Source: Pictodentalium vernedei
Taxonomy: Eukaryota > Mollusca > Scaphopoda > Dentaliida > Dentaliidae
Assembly (NCBI GenBank): GCA_031216915.1
Contig: CM062293.1
Span: forward strand, 147,568,285-147,632,284
Direction: 5' to 3'
DNA length: 64,000 bases
The translations under genes and the position numbers were made by a program. Under the pieces are notes generated by a model that saw only the letters and a list, made by a program, of their open reading frames with translations, did no database searches and was not told where the DNA came from. This document shows positions 48,753-59,084 of this stretch, piece after piece (within the stretch, counting starts at the first letter, position 1; every line of letters begins with the position of its first letter).

Positions 48753-49850
48753 CTAGTATTTGATGACCCCTCTATTCAGAGAATTGTAGTACTCCCTCTT
48801 CGCTTTTTTGATGATCTTATTAGTTGTATTTCTTTGGTGGCAGAACATCTGCTGGTGAATCTCAAGCTTCGTTTTGTTGTATAGACGCTCAAGTCTGCAA
48901 CGCTGTTGTTTAGCAGCTCTAACGTCTTCTGTAAACCACTCCACTTTTTCCCTATGAGTTATAACTTTTGACTTTGGTGGTGCATGTTCAGCCATGATGC
49001 CCTTAAGAGTTTCTTCAAATAAAGATAACAGTTGCTTAGATGATCCATGACTACTACAAAAATAATTTGGAGACAGTGTTGATGAACTTATATCCATTTT
49101 CAAGGAATCAATGTTGATGCATTTATATTTTCGATAAGTAATTTTCTTGGGAGGAATTTTGGAGGTTGCTAGTGTCAATTCAGCCAAGACTGCATAGTGA
49201 TCAGATAATGCTGGATCTGTGACATAGATGTTTTGTACTGACGTGCTGTTACTTTGACGAACAAGAATTAGATCCAAGGTGTGTCCTCTGTTGTGGGTAG
49301 GTTTCAAAACCAGTTGCGAATAGCCGAATGAATCGAACAGATTAGTAAATTGCTTCGTAAAAGTGTCATTTAAATTGTCAACATGGATGTTGAAGTCGCT
49401 GGCAATAGCTATATCTCCTCCATACAAGGCATAGAAGGACAGACATTCTGAGAATTCATTTAAAAATTGTGCTGATGTAAGTTTGTTTCTTTTTGATGGT
49501 GGCAGTCGGTAAACTATGAGTAATCGAAGTGAACTGTTGGTCGACATGAGGCAGTCTAGCATTTCAAAAGATGGCTGAGTTTTATAGGTGTCAGGATGAT
49601 GTTTTACTTTTAGGGCATTGCTGTGGATGACAGCTACACCACCACCTCGGCTCCCCCGTGAGTTATGTAAAATGGAGAAACCTGGTGGCAATAGTTGTCC
49701 AATAGAAAAACTGTCACTATCATTTTCTTTCAACCATGTTTCCGTTAGAGCCAAAGCACTGAGATTGTTGTCTTGTATGAAGTCCTTTAGGTCATGTTCC
49801 TTACCAGCAACAGATCTTGTATTCAGTACTCCGAAAGTTCAAAAGAGGTA
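48753..49850 (-). pseudogene. L2 ORF2 APE-type endonuclease
   Basis: Endonuclease domain that would nick target DNA for target-primed reverse transcription. Visible motifs: FGVLNTRSV (first Asn), LTETWL (catalytic Glu), RGGGVAVIHS, a YRLPPS segment, ASDFNIHVD (catalytic Asp/Asn), THNRGHTLDLIL, and SDHYAVLAEL (catalytic Asp/His). It continues to a linker rich in Lys/Arg and ends RGVIKY just before the deletion. The ATG-initiated frame starts at 49754, but homology continues upstream to about 49850 across a stop. It is nearly intact as a domain, but the element lacks an RT core. Confidence 0.85.
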
Positions 49851-50455
49851 CTTTTTTCTGGGCAAGAGTAGTGGTATCTATGCTGATAACATGAATGTTG
49901 TTGGTATTCACACCAGAGTTAATAGGCTTTGGTCTTATTGCTTGTCTGTGTTGAATTTTTGATCTCTTTGGTTGGCGGGTATACTTTATCTGAGCTGTTG
50001 TTGGTAAAACAAAATTCTGGTTTTAGTATTCTTTGTTTTTTCAAGGCTTTAAAAACATATGCTTCAGGTAGATGCTTAAGATGATCCATTGTGTTGTTAA
50101 TTGAATGGAGCTCATCTGAGGTGTAATTAAATAAACACATTTTAATTGTCATTACTGAAACACATGAATGTAATGGCACTAGTTGTGCCTCTCATTAGCA
50201 GTGAATAGAGTGGCAAATGGGTTTAACAGTCCAATCTGGTTCAGAACAATAGGTGTTATAATCAGGATTAACTCTGCACTTGAGGAAAGAATCCAAGATG
50301 GAGAAATATTCAGTTAATTTCAGAGTTTTTTTTTGTTAAAAAAACACAAAAATGATGAAAAATTTTATCTTCAAAGTCACATCAAAATAATGCACAACTT
50401 GTAAGGAATATGTACTGCGATTTCCAGCAGATAAATCCAAAAATGTCCAGTAGAA

Positions 50456-52985
50456 AACTATGAAACAGCAGGAGCACCCTAGTATAGGAAGAGTGAGGGT
50501 CCCAACAAGAGAGCTTGGATACAGGGTTAACGAGGGACTGAAAAAGGCTATAAAAGAAAGGAAGGTAAAATGCGCTGCTTACAGAAGAAGTAGGAAGCTT
50601 AAAGGGGTGGATAACAATGACACGAGACTAATGAAAGGAGAATATGAACTGGCACGGAAAAAGGTGAATGAGATAAAGAATAATAATAGGAAGGAGCGCA
50701 ATTGCAGTCTTGCCAGATCAATAAAGAAAACGGGGGGTTCGAGCTCAAACGTATTTTGGAACTGGGTAAATAAACGGGGGAAAAGTAGTGTGCAGAGTAT
50801 CAAAGTGGATGGGGAAAGTACAGAAGATAAAGGCCGTATCGCTTCAGAGTTAGTCAAGCACTGGGAAAAGATAAACGATAGGCGATGGGGCAGTGGGTCC
50901 CCACCAAAAAGAAATACACTGGTGGAGGAGAACCTATCCAATCGTGTATGTAGCGAAATAATGGCAGAAGAAGTGCGGAACGTGGTCTCGAAATTAAAAA
51001 ATGGTAAAGCGGGAGGGACTGATGAAATTCCGAACGAATTCCTCAAAAATGGAGGGGAGGCACTTATTGAAGTCCTGACAAACCTTTTCAACCTGGCTCT
51101 GCGAAAGCAAGAGGTCCCCAGAGAGTGGAGGGAAAGTAAGGTGTCGTTCATACACAAAAAGGGGGATAAGGAAGTTCTAGATAACTATAGGGGGATATCA
51201 GTTAGTAGTAACATCGGAAAAGTATTCTGTAAGGTCATATACAGTAGACTAGAGGAAGTTATTGAAGAGAAAGGTTTTCTAGGAGAAATTCAAAATGGTT
51301 TCAGGAAAGGACGAAGAGTCACTGATCACCTATTTACACTCACCCAACTGATAGAATCAACAAAGGCTGAAAAGAAAAAGATGTTTCTGGCATTTCTAGA
51401 TGTGAAAAAAGCGTACGACCGAGTGTGGAGGGAAGGTATGTGGCGAAAGCTCGAGGGCATCGGACTGGGGGGTGACTTTGTGGGGATCATGAAAGCACTG
51501 TATACAGATGTGCAAAGCCAACTCAGTCTAGGGAGTATCACTACAAAACGAGTTCCTATGAATATAGGCCTCAAGCAGGGGTGTATCTTTTCACCGATTT
51601 TGTTTGCATTGTATGTTAAAGATTTAGGGGACGAACTAATTCAGAGTGCGGAGGGGGTAAATGTTGGAGACATAAAGATACCAGGCTTATTCTTTGCGGA
51701 CGACATGGTGTTAATGTCTAGAACTGAACAGGGGCTAGAGAAATTGCTGTAAATTGTTGGTAGTTATGGGAACACTTGGCGGCTCGAACTAAATGAAAAT
51801 AAAAGCAAGGTAATACCCGTTGGACGCAAGGTAAATATGACGAAGAGATGGAGAGTGGGGGAGTTCTCAATCCCCGAAGGGGAAAGCAAACAAATCACTG
51901 TAGGAGAAAAGGGAGAGTATGAGTATCTGGGGGTAAGCATAAATATAACGGGAAGAGGGGTGTACAGAAATTACTCAGCCAAACTGATTCTGAAAGGGAA
52001 AAGAATTCTGAACCAACTAAAACTTTTAGGGAAAAATAGTTTCAACAAGGTCTTTGTGGGGAAAACACTGTGGGAGAGGGTGGGTTTACCAAGTATAACG
52101 TATGGCACGGACGTGATTCCATTAAACCAAACCGTTATTAAGAAGTTGGAAAGTACTCAGAATGATGCCGGCAGATGGATAACAGGGTCGAGTAATGCTG
52201 CAGCTTTGGAAGCAGTAAGGGGGGAGCTTGGGTGGATGAAAATCAAGGACAGGGTAGATTTGGGAAAACTGTGTTACTTTAACTACTTGAGAAACCTGCC
52301 TGACAACCGGTGGTGCAAATTGATGCTCGATACCATTTGGAATTCTAATATAGAAACGGGGTGGTCAAAACATGTGAGGGAACTAATGGACAATTACTCT
52401 ATAGAGGTCACAAACATAGAAGTAGGAATGAAAGAAGGCAAAAGGTTTGTCAAAGAGAGAGTCATGGAAGATTGCAATCGAAACTGGCGAGCAGGGGTTA
52501 GCGTGAAAAGATCACTGCAGGGGTTACAATATAAAGAAAAGCCAGCTTTTGAGAAGTACCTAGATGGCACCTTTGGAGGGTCACTGCTGTTCAAACTGAG
52601 ATCAAGATCACTGGAGCTTCGGGGAAAAATTGGGAGAGATGGGGAAAAGGGATGCCAAATGTGCCACTCTGGAGTAGTGGAGACCCTGGAACATTTTCTC
52701 TTGGAATGCCCACAGTATATACCTCATAGAATAAAATTTACTGGAAGAATAATGCAGAAGTGGGGTGAAGAAACAAAGGATAGATAGCTGAAGGCGGACA
52801 CGAGGGAGAGGGTAGGAATGCTTATTGAAGAAATTGAAAAAGAGGAAGTGAGGGACACTATTAAGCAGTTTATATCTGAATGCTGGGAGGAGAGGAGGGG
52901 AAGAGGGGGTGGGGTGCAGGGGGAATGATGGCCTTCTCTTATGAGGACCGCGACAAATCAGCGGCTGGCCAAAGAGTTATTATTA
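50456..52985 (+). mobile_element. 5'-truncated LINE, copy A
   Basis: Plus-strand LINE of the same family as the minus-strand copies at 56985-63250 and 58030-60838. Homology to those copies begins near 50470, so the endonuclease part is missing here. A short 3' tail, ending about ttattatta, meets the Gypsy-like protease near 52985. It lies back to back with the L2 at 50455. Confidence 0.85.
50460..52928 (+). pseudogene. LINE reverse transcriptase ORF with two in-frame stops
   Basis: One continuous phase of 823 codons is broken only by TAA at 51750-51752 and TAG at 52785-52787. Motifs in order: FWNWVNKRGKS; GKAGGTDEIPNEFLK; WRESKVSFIHKKGDKE; LDNYRGISVSSNIGKVF; MFLAFLDVKKAYDRVWREGM (motif A Asp); IGLKQGCIFSPILFALYVKD; GLFFADDMVLMS (catalytic FADD, just before the TAA); then a thumb region and a C-terminal zinc-knuckle-like CQMC-x9-H-x4-C (near 52650-52710). 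The frame after TAG continues 46 codons with a charged, helical composition. Enzyme core residues are intact. The family has an I/R1-style C-terminal CCHC, but I do not assign a clade. Confidence 0.88.
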
Positions 52986-53539
52986 GCATCGCTGATTGGT
53001 GCCACATATAGGAATTCATTAAAAATTCTGTCACCTATTTTGATTTTCAGTGGGCCTCCATAGTAACCTTGCAGTTTACTGTCCCTGTCTGCAGTTTGGA
53101 GCACTACTTTCTTAATTATGGGTGGAGTTGGTTTCAGTTTTCCAAACAATTTATCGGACATAACTGTGACCATGGCACCCAAATCCACAGTTGCGATTGT
53201 TTCAACTGACTCTATCTGGAGAGAGATCCGGACAGAGAATGACGGTTTACACTGTCGAATAGTGATCGCATTATCAGAATCCTTGATGCCATTGTGATAT
53301 GTGAGATTCCCAGTTGCCAGATTTGGGGAAATTCTGGACGGACTGTTGCCCTGGAGGGGCCCAATATCTGAGCATGAGTAGCACTGGGCCCTACTAGGTG
53401 AGGGTGACCTAGACCTAGGTTGTTCCTGGGTCTGTTCATCCCTCCCCCAGGACAAAGACTCCTTTGGATTATCCAGTTTATTTAAACCATTTCCCACCAT
53501 GGTAGTGAGTTTGGTTAACCCTTCCTGGTTTCCAATCAC
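52958..53539 (-). pseudogene. Gypsy-like aspartic protease region
   Basis: Follows gag in the same direction. The segment near 53190-53130 reads ATVDLGAMVTVMS, where an aspartic protease has D-T/S-G; here the Thr is replaced by Leu (DLG), so activity is doubtful. The flap-like strand DRIFNEFLYVAPISDA follows, after which the frame enters inserted LINE sequence; the protease resumes at 47785. The upstream half has a Ser/Arg-rich stretch and a CYSC segment that may be a decayed zinc knuckle. It cleaves Gag in active relatives. Confidence 0.75.
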
Positions 53540-55170
53540 TCATTTTTGGACCTTCTCAATTTGTGTTTTCATAGGAAAAGACTCTGCTTTCAAACTCTTT
53601 ATCTCCGTATAAAAGTTCATGATGTTGGGTGAATGAGATTTATTACGGTCCTCCTCCCCGTTGTTTAAATCAGTTATATTTCCATGACCATATCTGTCTC
53701 TTTTGGGTGACCTACCCCATCCCGTTTGTTTCAACACTCTGATCTGGGGAGGATCTTCCTCCTCAACCGAGTCGTTAAGGAAAGGACTCAGCTCGCGTAC
53801 CTCGCATTGAGTTTGGTTGTTCTTTTGTCCGTTTATGGTGGTTTGGTTGTACAGGTGCCACCTGATTTTGTTTATGGCATCCTCAATTGTGGCGGGGCGC
53901 TGGTTTACCACTGCCTCCCCTGCTCGACTGTCGTTACAACCATGACAAAATTTGGTGATGGCCTGCTCTAGTGTAAAGTGTGCAGGGCAATCACGGAAAG
54001 CACGATTAACCAATGCAAAAATGGTGTCTGCCCATTCCTCCAGGTCCTCCGTTTGCCTCTGCTTAGCCTGTTGAAACTGAAGTTGGACAGTTGTGGCAAG
54101 TCATGGAACCCGAATCAGCCCTCCATACCCTGCAGCAACTCGGCCCATGTCATATTTTGGTTACGCTCTGCCAACAGGTTAGCATGCTCTGCTGCCCTGC
54201 CCTTCAAACACAACCCAAACAGACATTTCCGGTCATTTTCCTCCAGTATCTCCTCATACTGGAGCCAATCTTGAAACCTCCTTTTAAATAAATGCCACAG
54301 TTCTGACCCATCATACTGCATGGACTTGGGTACCTTCGTTTTCCTCCTATATGGCCCTTGTCTGTTATCCAGGGAAAACTGCACTGGGGAAGATTGGTAC
54401 CCCACCCGGCTCTGCTGGTAACCTACCAGCAGAGATGGTTGGGAGGGCACCGCTTGCCATTGTGGGTCCTGACCGAATTGAACTGGCATAGTCCACATGC
54501 CCTGCCTTCCCATAGACGGCTGATCTCCCACAGGACCCAACTCCTGATTTTGAATGTTCGATACTCCTGTGAGTCTTGGCACACTTGACGCTACTAGTGG
54601 CCCCCGGGCTGCATTCCGGGCTTCATTCACATCTAGTCCTACTGATCTTGTGTTTATCTCTGAGACACATGCTTCAGTCCACCTCCGGACCCTCTCATAA
54701 AAAGCACCATTACTTTCACCTGCAGTCTGGACCGGATAGTTCAACTTTGGCGAAGCTTGGGGCCCTATGATGTCTGTGTATCCAGGTGACCCTGTCCTCG
54801 GGCAGTAGGTTTGTTCCCCACTGTGGACTGCATTCCCCGTGGACTTAAGGTCTGGCACTACATAGGGATTGGGGGCACCCTTCTGGTAAACCTCCCCCCA
54901 ACCGGCCACTTTAGACTGTAGAGGCCTCTCCCACACTTCAGGGGTTGCCCCTACCCCGCCTCTGTTGGGGTCTATCATGCCTGGGTTCCCATACCCATCT
55001 TGCATGCCCTCAGTAGTCTGCCCTGGGGCCCCAAAGGGGTTACCCTCACCAACATCCAGACAGTCTCCTCTATCATTACATGTCGTCGTGATTTCTGGCC
55101 TGATCCCACGGTCATGGTAATTGGAATGGGGACCACCTCTCCAACCACTCCAGATGGTACTCACTCCCAC
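53540..55170 (-). pseudogene. Gypsy-like Gag (capsid) region
   Basis: Two frames joined by a frameshift near 54080-54115. The first (55170-54115) has a ~240-residue Pro/Gly/Gln-rich leader and then a retrotransposon capsid start: KVPKSMQYDGSELWHLFKRR, FQDWLQY, then LFGLCLKGRAAEHANLL and MTWAELLQGMEG. The second (from about 54080) continues TEDLEEWADTIFALVNRAFR and EQAITKFCHGCND, typical of the C-terminal half of Ty3/Gypsy capsid. Gag would assemble the particle. An in-frame stop and at least one frameshift make this copy dead. Confidence 0.82.
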
Positions 55171-55330
55171 CTGTATTGGCTAACTTTCTATCATGTATCC
55201 GGGGTTCCCTTAAATCCTGGGATGCCCCTCGGAAATCAGACTTGACCAAATTGACTAGTTGCTGCTTTTCATCGCAACCTGGGTCCTCCTGGACCAGCTG
55301 ACTGGGATAATCCCAACCAGACTGGACCCT

Positions 55331-55903
55331 CTATGAACCGGTCTGATCTACATTTACTTTGTCTACACTCGTCTTCCCGTCACCACCATCCGACCCAAAA
55401 AAGGGCAGTAAGACCCGACTCTGCAAGGGTGTATGGACACCCTCAGATGGCGACGAGTTTGTTGTCAACAAGGGTTTTTCTGGATTGTATGGATTACACC
55501 TATCCTGCAACACTGGCTTTCCGACTACAGTTTCCGATGGTGGTGGGGTAATCAGCCCGGAAATGCCCCAGGCTGCCCCCAGCCCTGGCGACGAAAAATC
55601 CATCAACACCTGATTCTTCAATTGCTTAACTAAGCCCTCATCCACCTCATTGCTCACAATAATTCCCGGTGGGGGCCTAGAGAAGTCTATCATCCCACAC
55701 TGGTCCTTTGATCCTCTGAAATGGGGTATCAAGGAGAGATCCTTCCTCGAAAGGGTCCCATACTGAGCTCTTTTTTCTATTATTGCCAGGGCAATCTTTG
55801 GCCCTATGTTGGGTATTCTTTGAAATTCCCCAAATGTGGCATAATTTACTTTAACCTTCTCCTCTGCTAATTTCCCCATTACTATAATTACTCCATACTT
55901 CAA
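55331..55903 (-). pseudogene. Helix-hairpin-helix ORF at the 5' end of the Gag region
   Basis: A 190-codon minus-strand frame. Residues about 20-55 read NYATFGEFQRIPNIGPKIA followed by IIEKRAQYGTL, matching the helix-hairpin-helix pattern of ComEA-like DNA-binding proteins (hydrophobic-x-IPNIGPKIA). The rest is Pro/Ser-rich. It lies 160 bp upstream of the Gag frame in the same direction and has its own ATG; a frameshift (55170-55331) may separate what was one polyprotein. The HhH probably binds nucleic acid; its role in this element is inference. Confidence 0.65.
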
Positions 55904-56099
55904 AAATCTTTCCCTGTGTTGAATGTACCTTTTTTCTCTGCATCCTCTTCAATTTGCCCCCTGATATTCTCTTTACCTGACTTGGAAACTGCTTAGCTTC
56001 TGCATATAACAATGTTAATCTCTTTGAATTCTAAAATTAACAAGAGTAGCTTTGAAAAGTGGTGTGACTCATCTTTGATGTTGGTCCAAGTTCAACTTG

Positions 56100-56215
56100 T
56101 CTTCAAAACAGGTCTGAGTTGTCTGAAACATTGGTCTGAGTTGTCTGCAAAACGGGTCCGAGTTGTTTTCAAAACATGCCCGGTTGGTCTTGGGCTGAGT
56201 GGTCTTTGATCTGAA
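56100..56215. repeat. ~30 bp minisatellite
   Basis: About four units of the type ggtctgagttgtctgaaaca. It lies upstream of the Gypsy-like ORFs and may be in its leader. The surrounding 55904-56430 has no coding sequence that I recognise. Confidence 0.7.
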
Positions 56216-56430
56216 TTGTCTGTAATTATAGTCCTACTGGTAAACTACTACCAGAACTAAGCAAATATTTTAGGCATTCTAAAATGAAATGCTACAGGGT
56301 CTCTGTTACTCCTACATGTAAGTTGCACATTTGATATACTCTTTCCTCACCTTTCCCAATTGTCCCTTTCAACTCCAATGATTTGAATCTCACTTTGAAG
56401 AACTATTATTCCCCAAAGTGAAACAATTCA

Positions 56431-56680
56431 TTAACTGGTAGAGTGATGGAAGCCCATTTTTGGGCTTTATACTGAGATGAAGATACTGCAGCTTGAAGGC
56501 GTCATACTCAGAGGATGAGCTTTGTATTATCTTTGAAGTTAAATTATTTAGTCAGTAAGGCATTGCCTTGTTACAATTTATGAGAGAGGGCCTATAGGCA
56601 CTCTCCCATAAACTGTAACAAGGCAAAGATATGTGAATAAATTTTGATGGCCAAAAATAATTTAGCACTCTACCAGTTAA
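56431..56680. mobile_element. TTAA-flanked MITE
   Basis: Ends ttaactggtagagtg and cactctaccagttaa are perfect inverse copies, with TTAA at the outer edge of both. The inside has a second hairpin with ~23-bp arms (56565-56624). TTAA target duplication is the hallmark of piggyBac-type transposition. Another left end of the same family lies at 63709. 56681-56984 shows nothing recognisable. Confidence 0.72.
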
Positions 56681-56984
56681 GGTACTCATCAAAAGCTGGC
56701 ACATCTTTTTTATATTATTCATCTAAAGAACTCTTGGTCCTAACCCCAACTTGCCAGTTTCTACAGCAATGCTCGAGCACCCTTCCTTAGGTAAACCTTC
56801 TTTCCATCTCCCCCCCATCCCACCCTTCTAGATCTTCAGTCTCTGTGGAGTAATTCTCCATGAGCTACCTTGCCTGCCTTATCCATCCTGTCTGAATGTT
56901 AGACTTCCATACATAGTTGAACATGGTTTTACACTTTCTGCTGTTTTGAAGACCTACCAGGTAATTCAGGATTTCGTCTGCATT

Positions 56985-57777
56985 GGGTGAAAGGTTAAAG
57001 GGATCACATCCATTCCATAAGTTTTACTTGGTAATCTAACCTTCTCCCATATAATTGTTCCAATGAACACCTTGTTAAAACTGTTCCTTCCAAGAAGTTT
57101 TTTTTTTTTTTTTTTTTTTTTATTTAATCTTATTTGTTTTACAAGGATTGGCGAACAAGTTATGCAACTTATATTAACGCCTCTCCTTGGCCTTATGGCG
57201 TAGGTGTGTGGGATGACCTTCATAGCGGCAACTTCGTGGCCTAGCTCTTCTCGAATACTACGAAAGGATCTTTAGCCTGCACGGAGTGTGTCTCTCTCCG
57301 CACAGAGGACAGCCATTTTACGTCCTCACCCGATAGGACGATACGCTGTGACAGCATCAACCCCACAATTGATGCTGACAGAGAGTGTTCGGACACCTCG
57401 AGAACTTTCCCCGACCGGGGATCGATCCCGGGACCTCTGGCATGAGAGACCAGCGCACTTATCCACTCGGCCACCACTCTCTTCCAAGAAGTTTTGACTG
57501 ATTGAGTATTTTTTTCCCTTTTGCATAGAGTTTATTTGTGTGGTTTCTGTTTATGCCCTTGCCTGTAACCTGTAACACATAAATTCACTCCCAAGAGGCC
57601 ATATTCTCTCATTTCTCCAACTGTTCTATCCTTGCTTTCCTCTTCACTGATAGAGAATTTAACCACCATCCACCCTGATGACTCATATGACCCACAGGTA
57701 TTAGTACCAAATTACCTTGCTTTTGTTTTCGTTCAGTTCAAGTCACCATTTATTCCCTTCAATGGTTAACAGTTTTT
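56985..57777 (-). pseudogene. LINE copy B, 3' part
   Basis: Fragment of the same LINE family as 50460-52928, covering the region after the FADD box: LELNENKSKV, then FSISEEESK, ILNQSKLLG and, beyond a SINE insertion (57102-57480), NSFNKVFIGTIIWEKV and TYGMDVIPL. There are several stops and frameshifts. Its upstream part continues at 62343 on the far side of a 4.57 kb insertion. Confidence 0.82.
57102..57480 (-). mobile_element. tRNA-derived SINE with poly-A tail
   Basis: On the minus strand the head has a pol III A box tggccgagtgg and B box gggatcgatccc (about 57425-57475), Ser/Leu-tRNA-like. The body is ~300 bp and the tail is poly-A (poly-T at 57102-57120 on plus). A perfect 15-bp target duplication cttccaagaagtttt flanks it (57087-57101 and 57481-57495). 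It interrupts LINE copy B. Not a functional tRNA gene: no acceptor stem. Confidence 0.88.
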
Positions 57778-58140
57778 AGCTCACCGAAGGGAGGAGCTCA
57801 ACTTATCACCGGCCGGCCGTCGTCGTGAACATTTTTCAAACGACTTCTCCTCTGAAACCACTGGTCCGATTTTCACGAAACTTCATGTGGATGTTCATTA
57901 CTATATGGCAATTCATGTTTGTTCAAATGAAATGGCCACGTCGCATGGTGGCTCTGTATGGGGCATAACTCTGATAGCACCTTATGAATTATAGAAAAAT
58001 TATTAAAAAATCTTCTTCTCCAGAACCAGAGAAAGTGTTCCAGGTTCTCCACCACGCCCAAGTTACACATCTGGCACTCCTTTTCACTGTTTTTCCCAAT
58101 TTTTCCCCTCAGCTCCAGGGATCGCGACCTCAGCTTGAAC

Positions 58141-58515
58141 GGGGGCACGGTGGCTCAGTTGGTAAAGGTGCAGGCTGCAAGCCGAAAGGTCCTCGGTTCG
58201 AATCCCACCTGCGGCAACCGCGTTGTGTCCTTGGGCAAGACACTTCACCCCGATTGCCTACATGGGGGCGCGATGACGCTGTGTACTGAGGCATACTGCA
58301 CGTCGATGGTGCGCATGTCTTCAACCACTCTAACCCTGCCTGTGCTGCGGTGCAGAGTTCAGAGTTACGATGTTGGAGAGCTGACAGCTGCTCGCCGTTG
58401 CTCGGTGGTTCTCTCCGGGTACTCCGGCTTCCTCCACCCGTAAAACTGTCACGGTCACGATTGGCCATTGTGCATAAGTATGTGACCTTAAACACCAATA
58501 AATATAAATAAATAT
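58141..58515 (+). mobile_element. tRNA-derived SINE, full length
   Basis: Starts gggggcacggtggctcagtt: A box tggctcagttgg (58149-58160) and B box ggttcgaatcc (58194-58204), then the core tgtccttgggcaagacactt shared by many animal SINEs, and a 3' part ending gaccttaaacaccaataaat with further taaa units. The perfect 14-bp duplication acctcagcttgaac (58127-58140 and 58516-58529) proves insertion by target-primed reverse transcription into LINE copy C. Not a functional tRNA: the head does not close into a cloverleaf I can defend. Confidence 0.92.
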
Positions 58516-59025
58516 ACCTCAGCTTGAACAACAGTGACCCCCAAAGGTGCCATCAAGGTACTCTTAAAAACCAGGCTTTTCTTTATCATGCAGGCCACCC
58601 AAAGACCTCTTTGATTTGACCCTCTCTCGCCAATTACGGTTACAATCCTCCATGACCCTTTCTCTGACGATCTTTTTGCCCTGGTTTGCCCCAACGTCAA
58701 GGTCCGAGATCTCCAATGAGTAGTTTTCTACTAGCTCCCTCACTTGGACCATCCACCCCGTCTTGATATTTGAGTTGAAAGTTCTCAGGAACATTATTTT
58801 ACACCATCGGCTATTGGGGAGATTTACCAAATAATTAAGATAACCGAGTTTCAATAGGTCTATCCTGTCCTTGATCCTCATCCACCCAAGCTCACCCCTG
58901 ATCGCTTCTAGCGCTGCGGCATTACTCGAGCCTGTTATCCATCGGCCCGCATAGTTCTGCAGGATTTCCAAGCTCTTAACAACTGTGTGGTTTAGGGGTA
59001 CAACTTCCGTACTGTATGTTATACT

Positions 59026-59084
59026 AGCCATTGTGCATAAGTATGTGACCTTAAACACCAATAAATAAATAAATAAATAAATAA
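59026..59084 (+). mobile_element. 5'-truncated SINE, same family
   Basis: Only the 3' end is present: agccattgtgcataagtatg through (AATA)n, identical to the end of the SINE at 58141-58515. The 11-bp duplication tatgttatact flanks it (59015-59025 and 59085-59095). Confidence 0.9.

Larger units (their letters stand above)
47786..50455 (-). mobile_element. L2-clade LINE with internal deletion
   Basis: Minus-strand non-LTR element. The 3' end at about 47786 is an (ATT)n tail (in element sense) preceded by a segment like the L2 3' end, gtgaagcgttttagggc. ORF parts: a pre-endonuclease segment, an APE-type endonuclease, and the C-terminal domain; the reverse-transcriptase core is deleted near 48715-48752. 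The 5' part extends to about 50455, where it abuts a second LINE on the other strand. It interrupts the Gypsy-like protease. Confidence 0.85.

Noticed and set aside
50579..51157. 192-codon minus-strand ORF
   Set aside because: Antisense shadow of the LINE reverse transcriptase; no independent support.
57420..57475. tRNA-Ser/Leu gene on minus
   Set aside because: A and B boxes are present, but it is the head of a 380-bp retroposon with poly-A tail and a 15-bp duplication.
58141..58210. tRNA gene on plus
   Set aside because: Pol III boxes belong to a SINE with target duplication and a shared core; no convincing acceptor stem.
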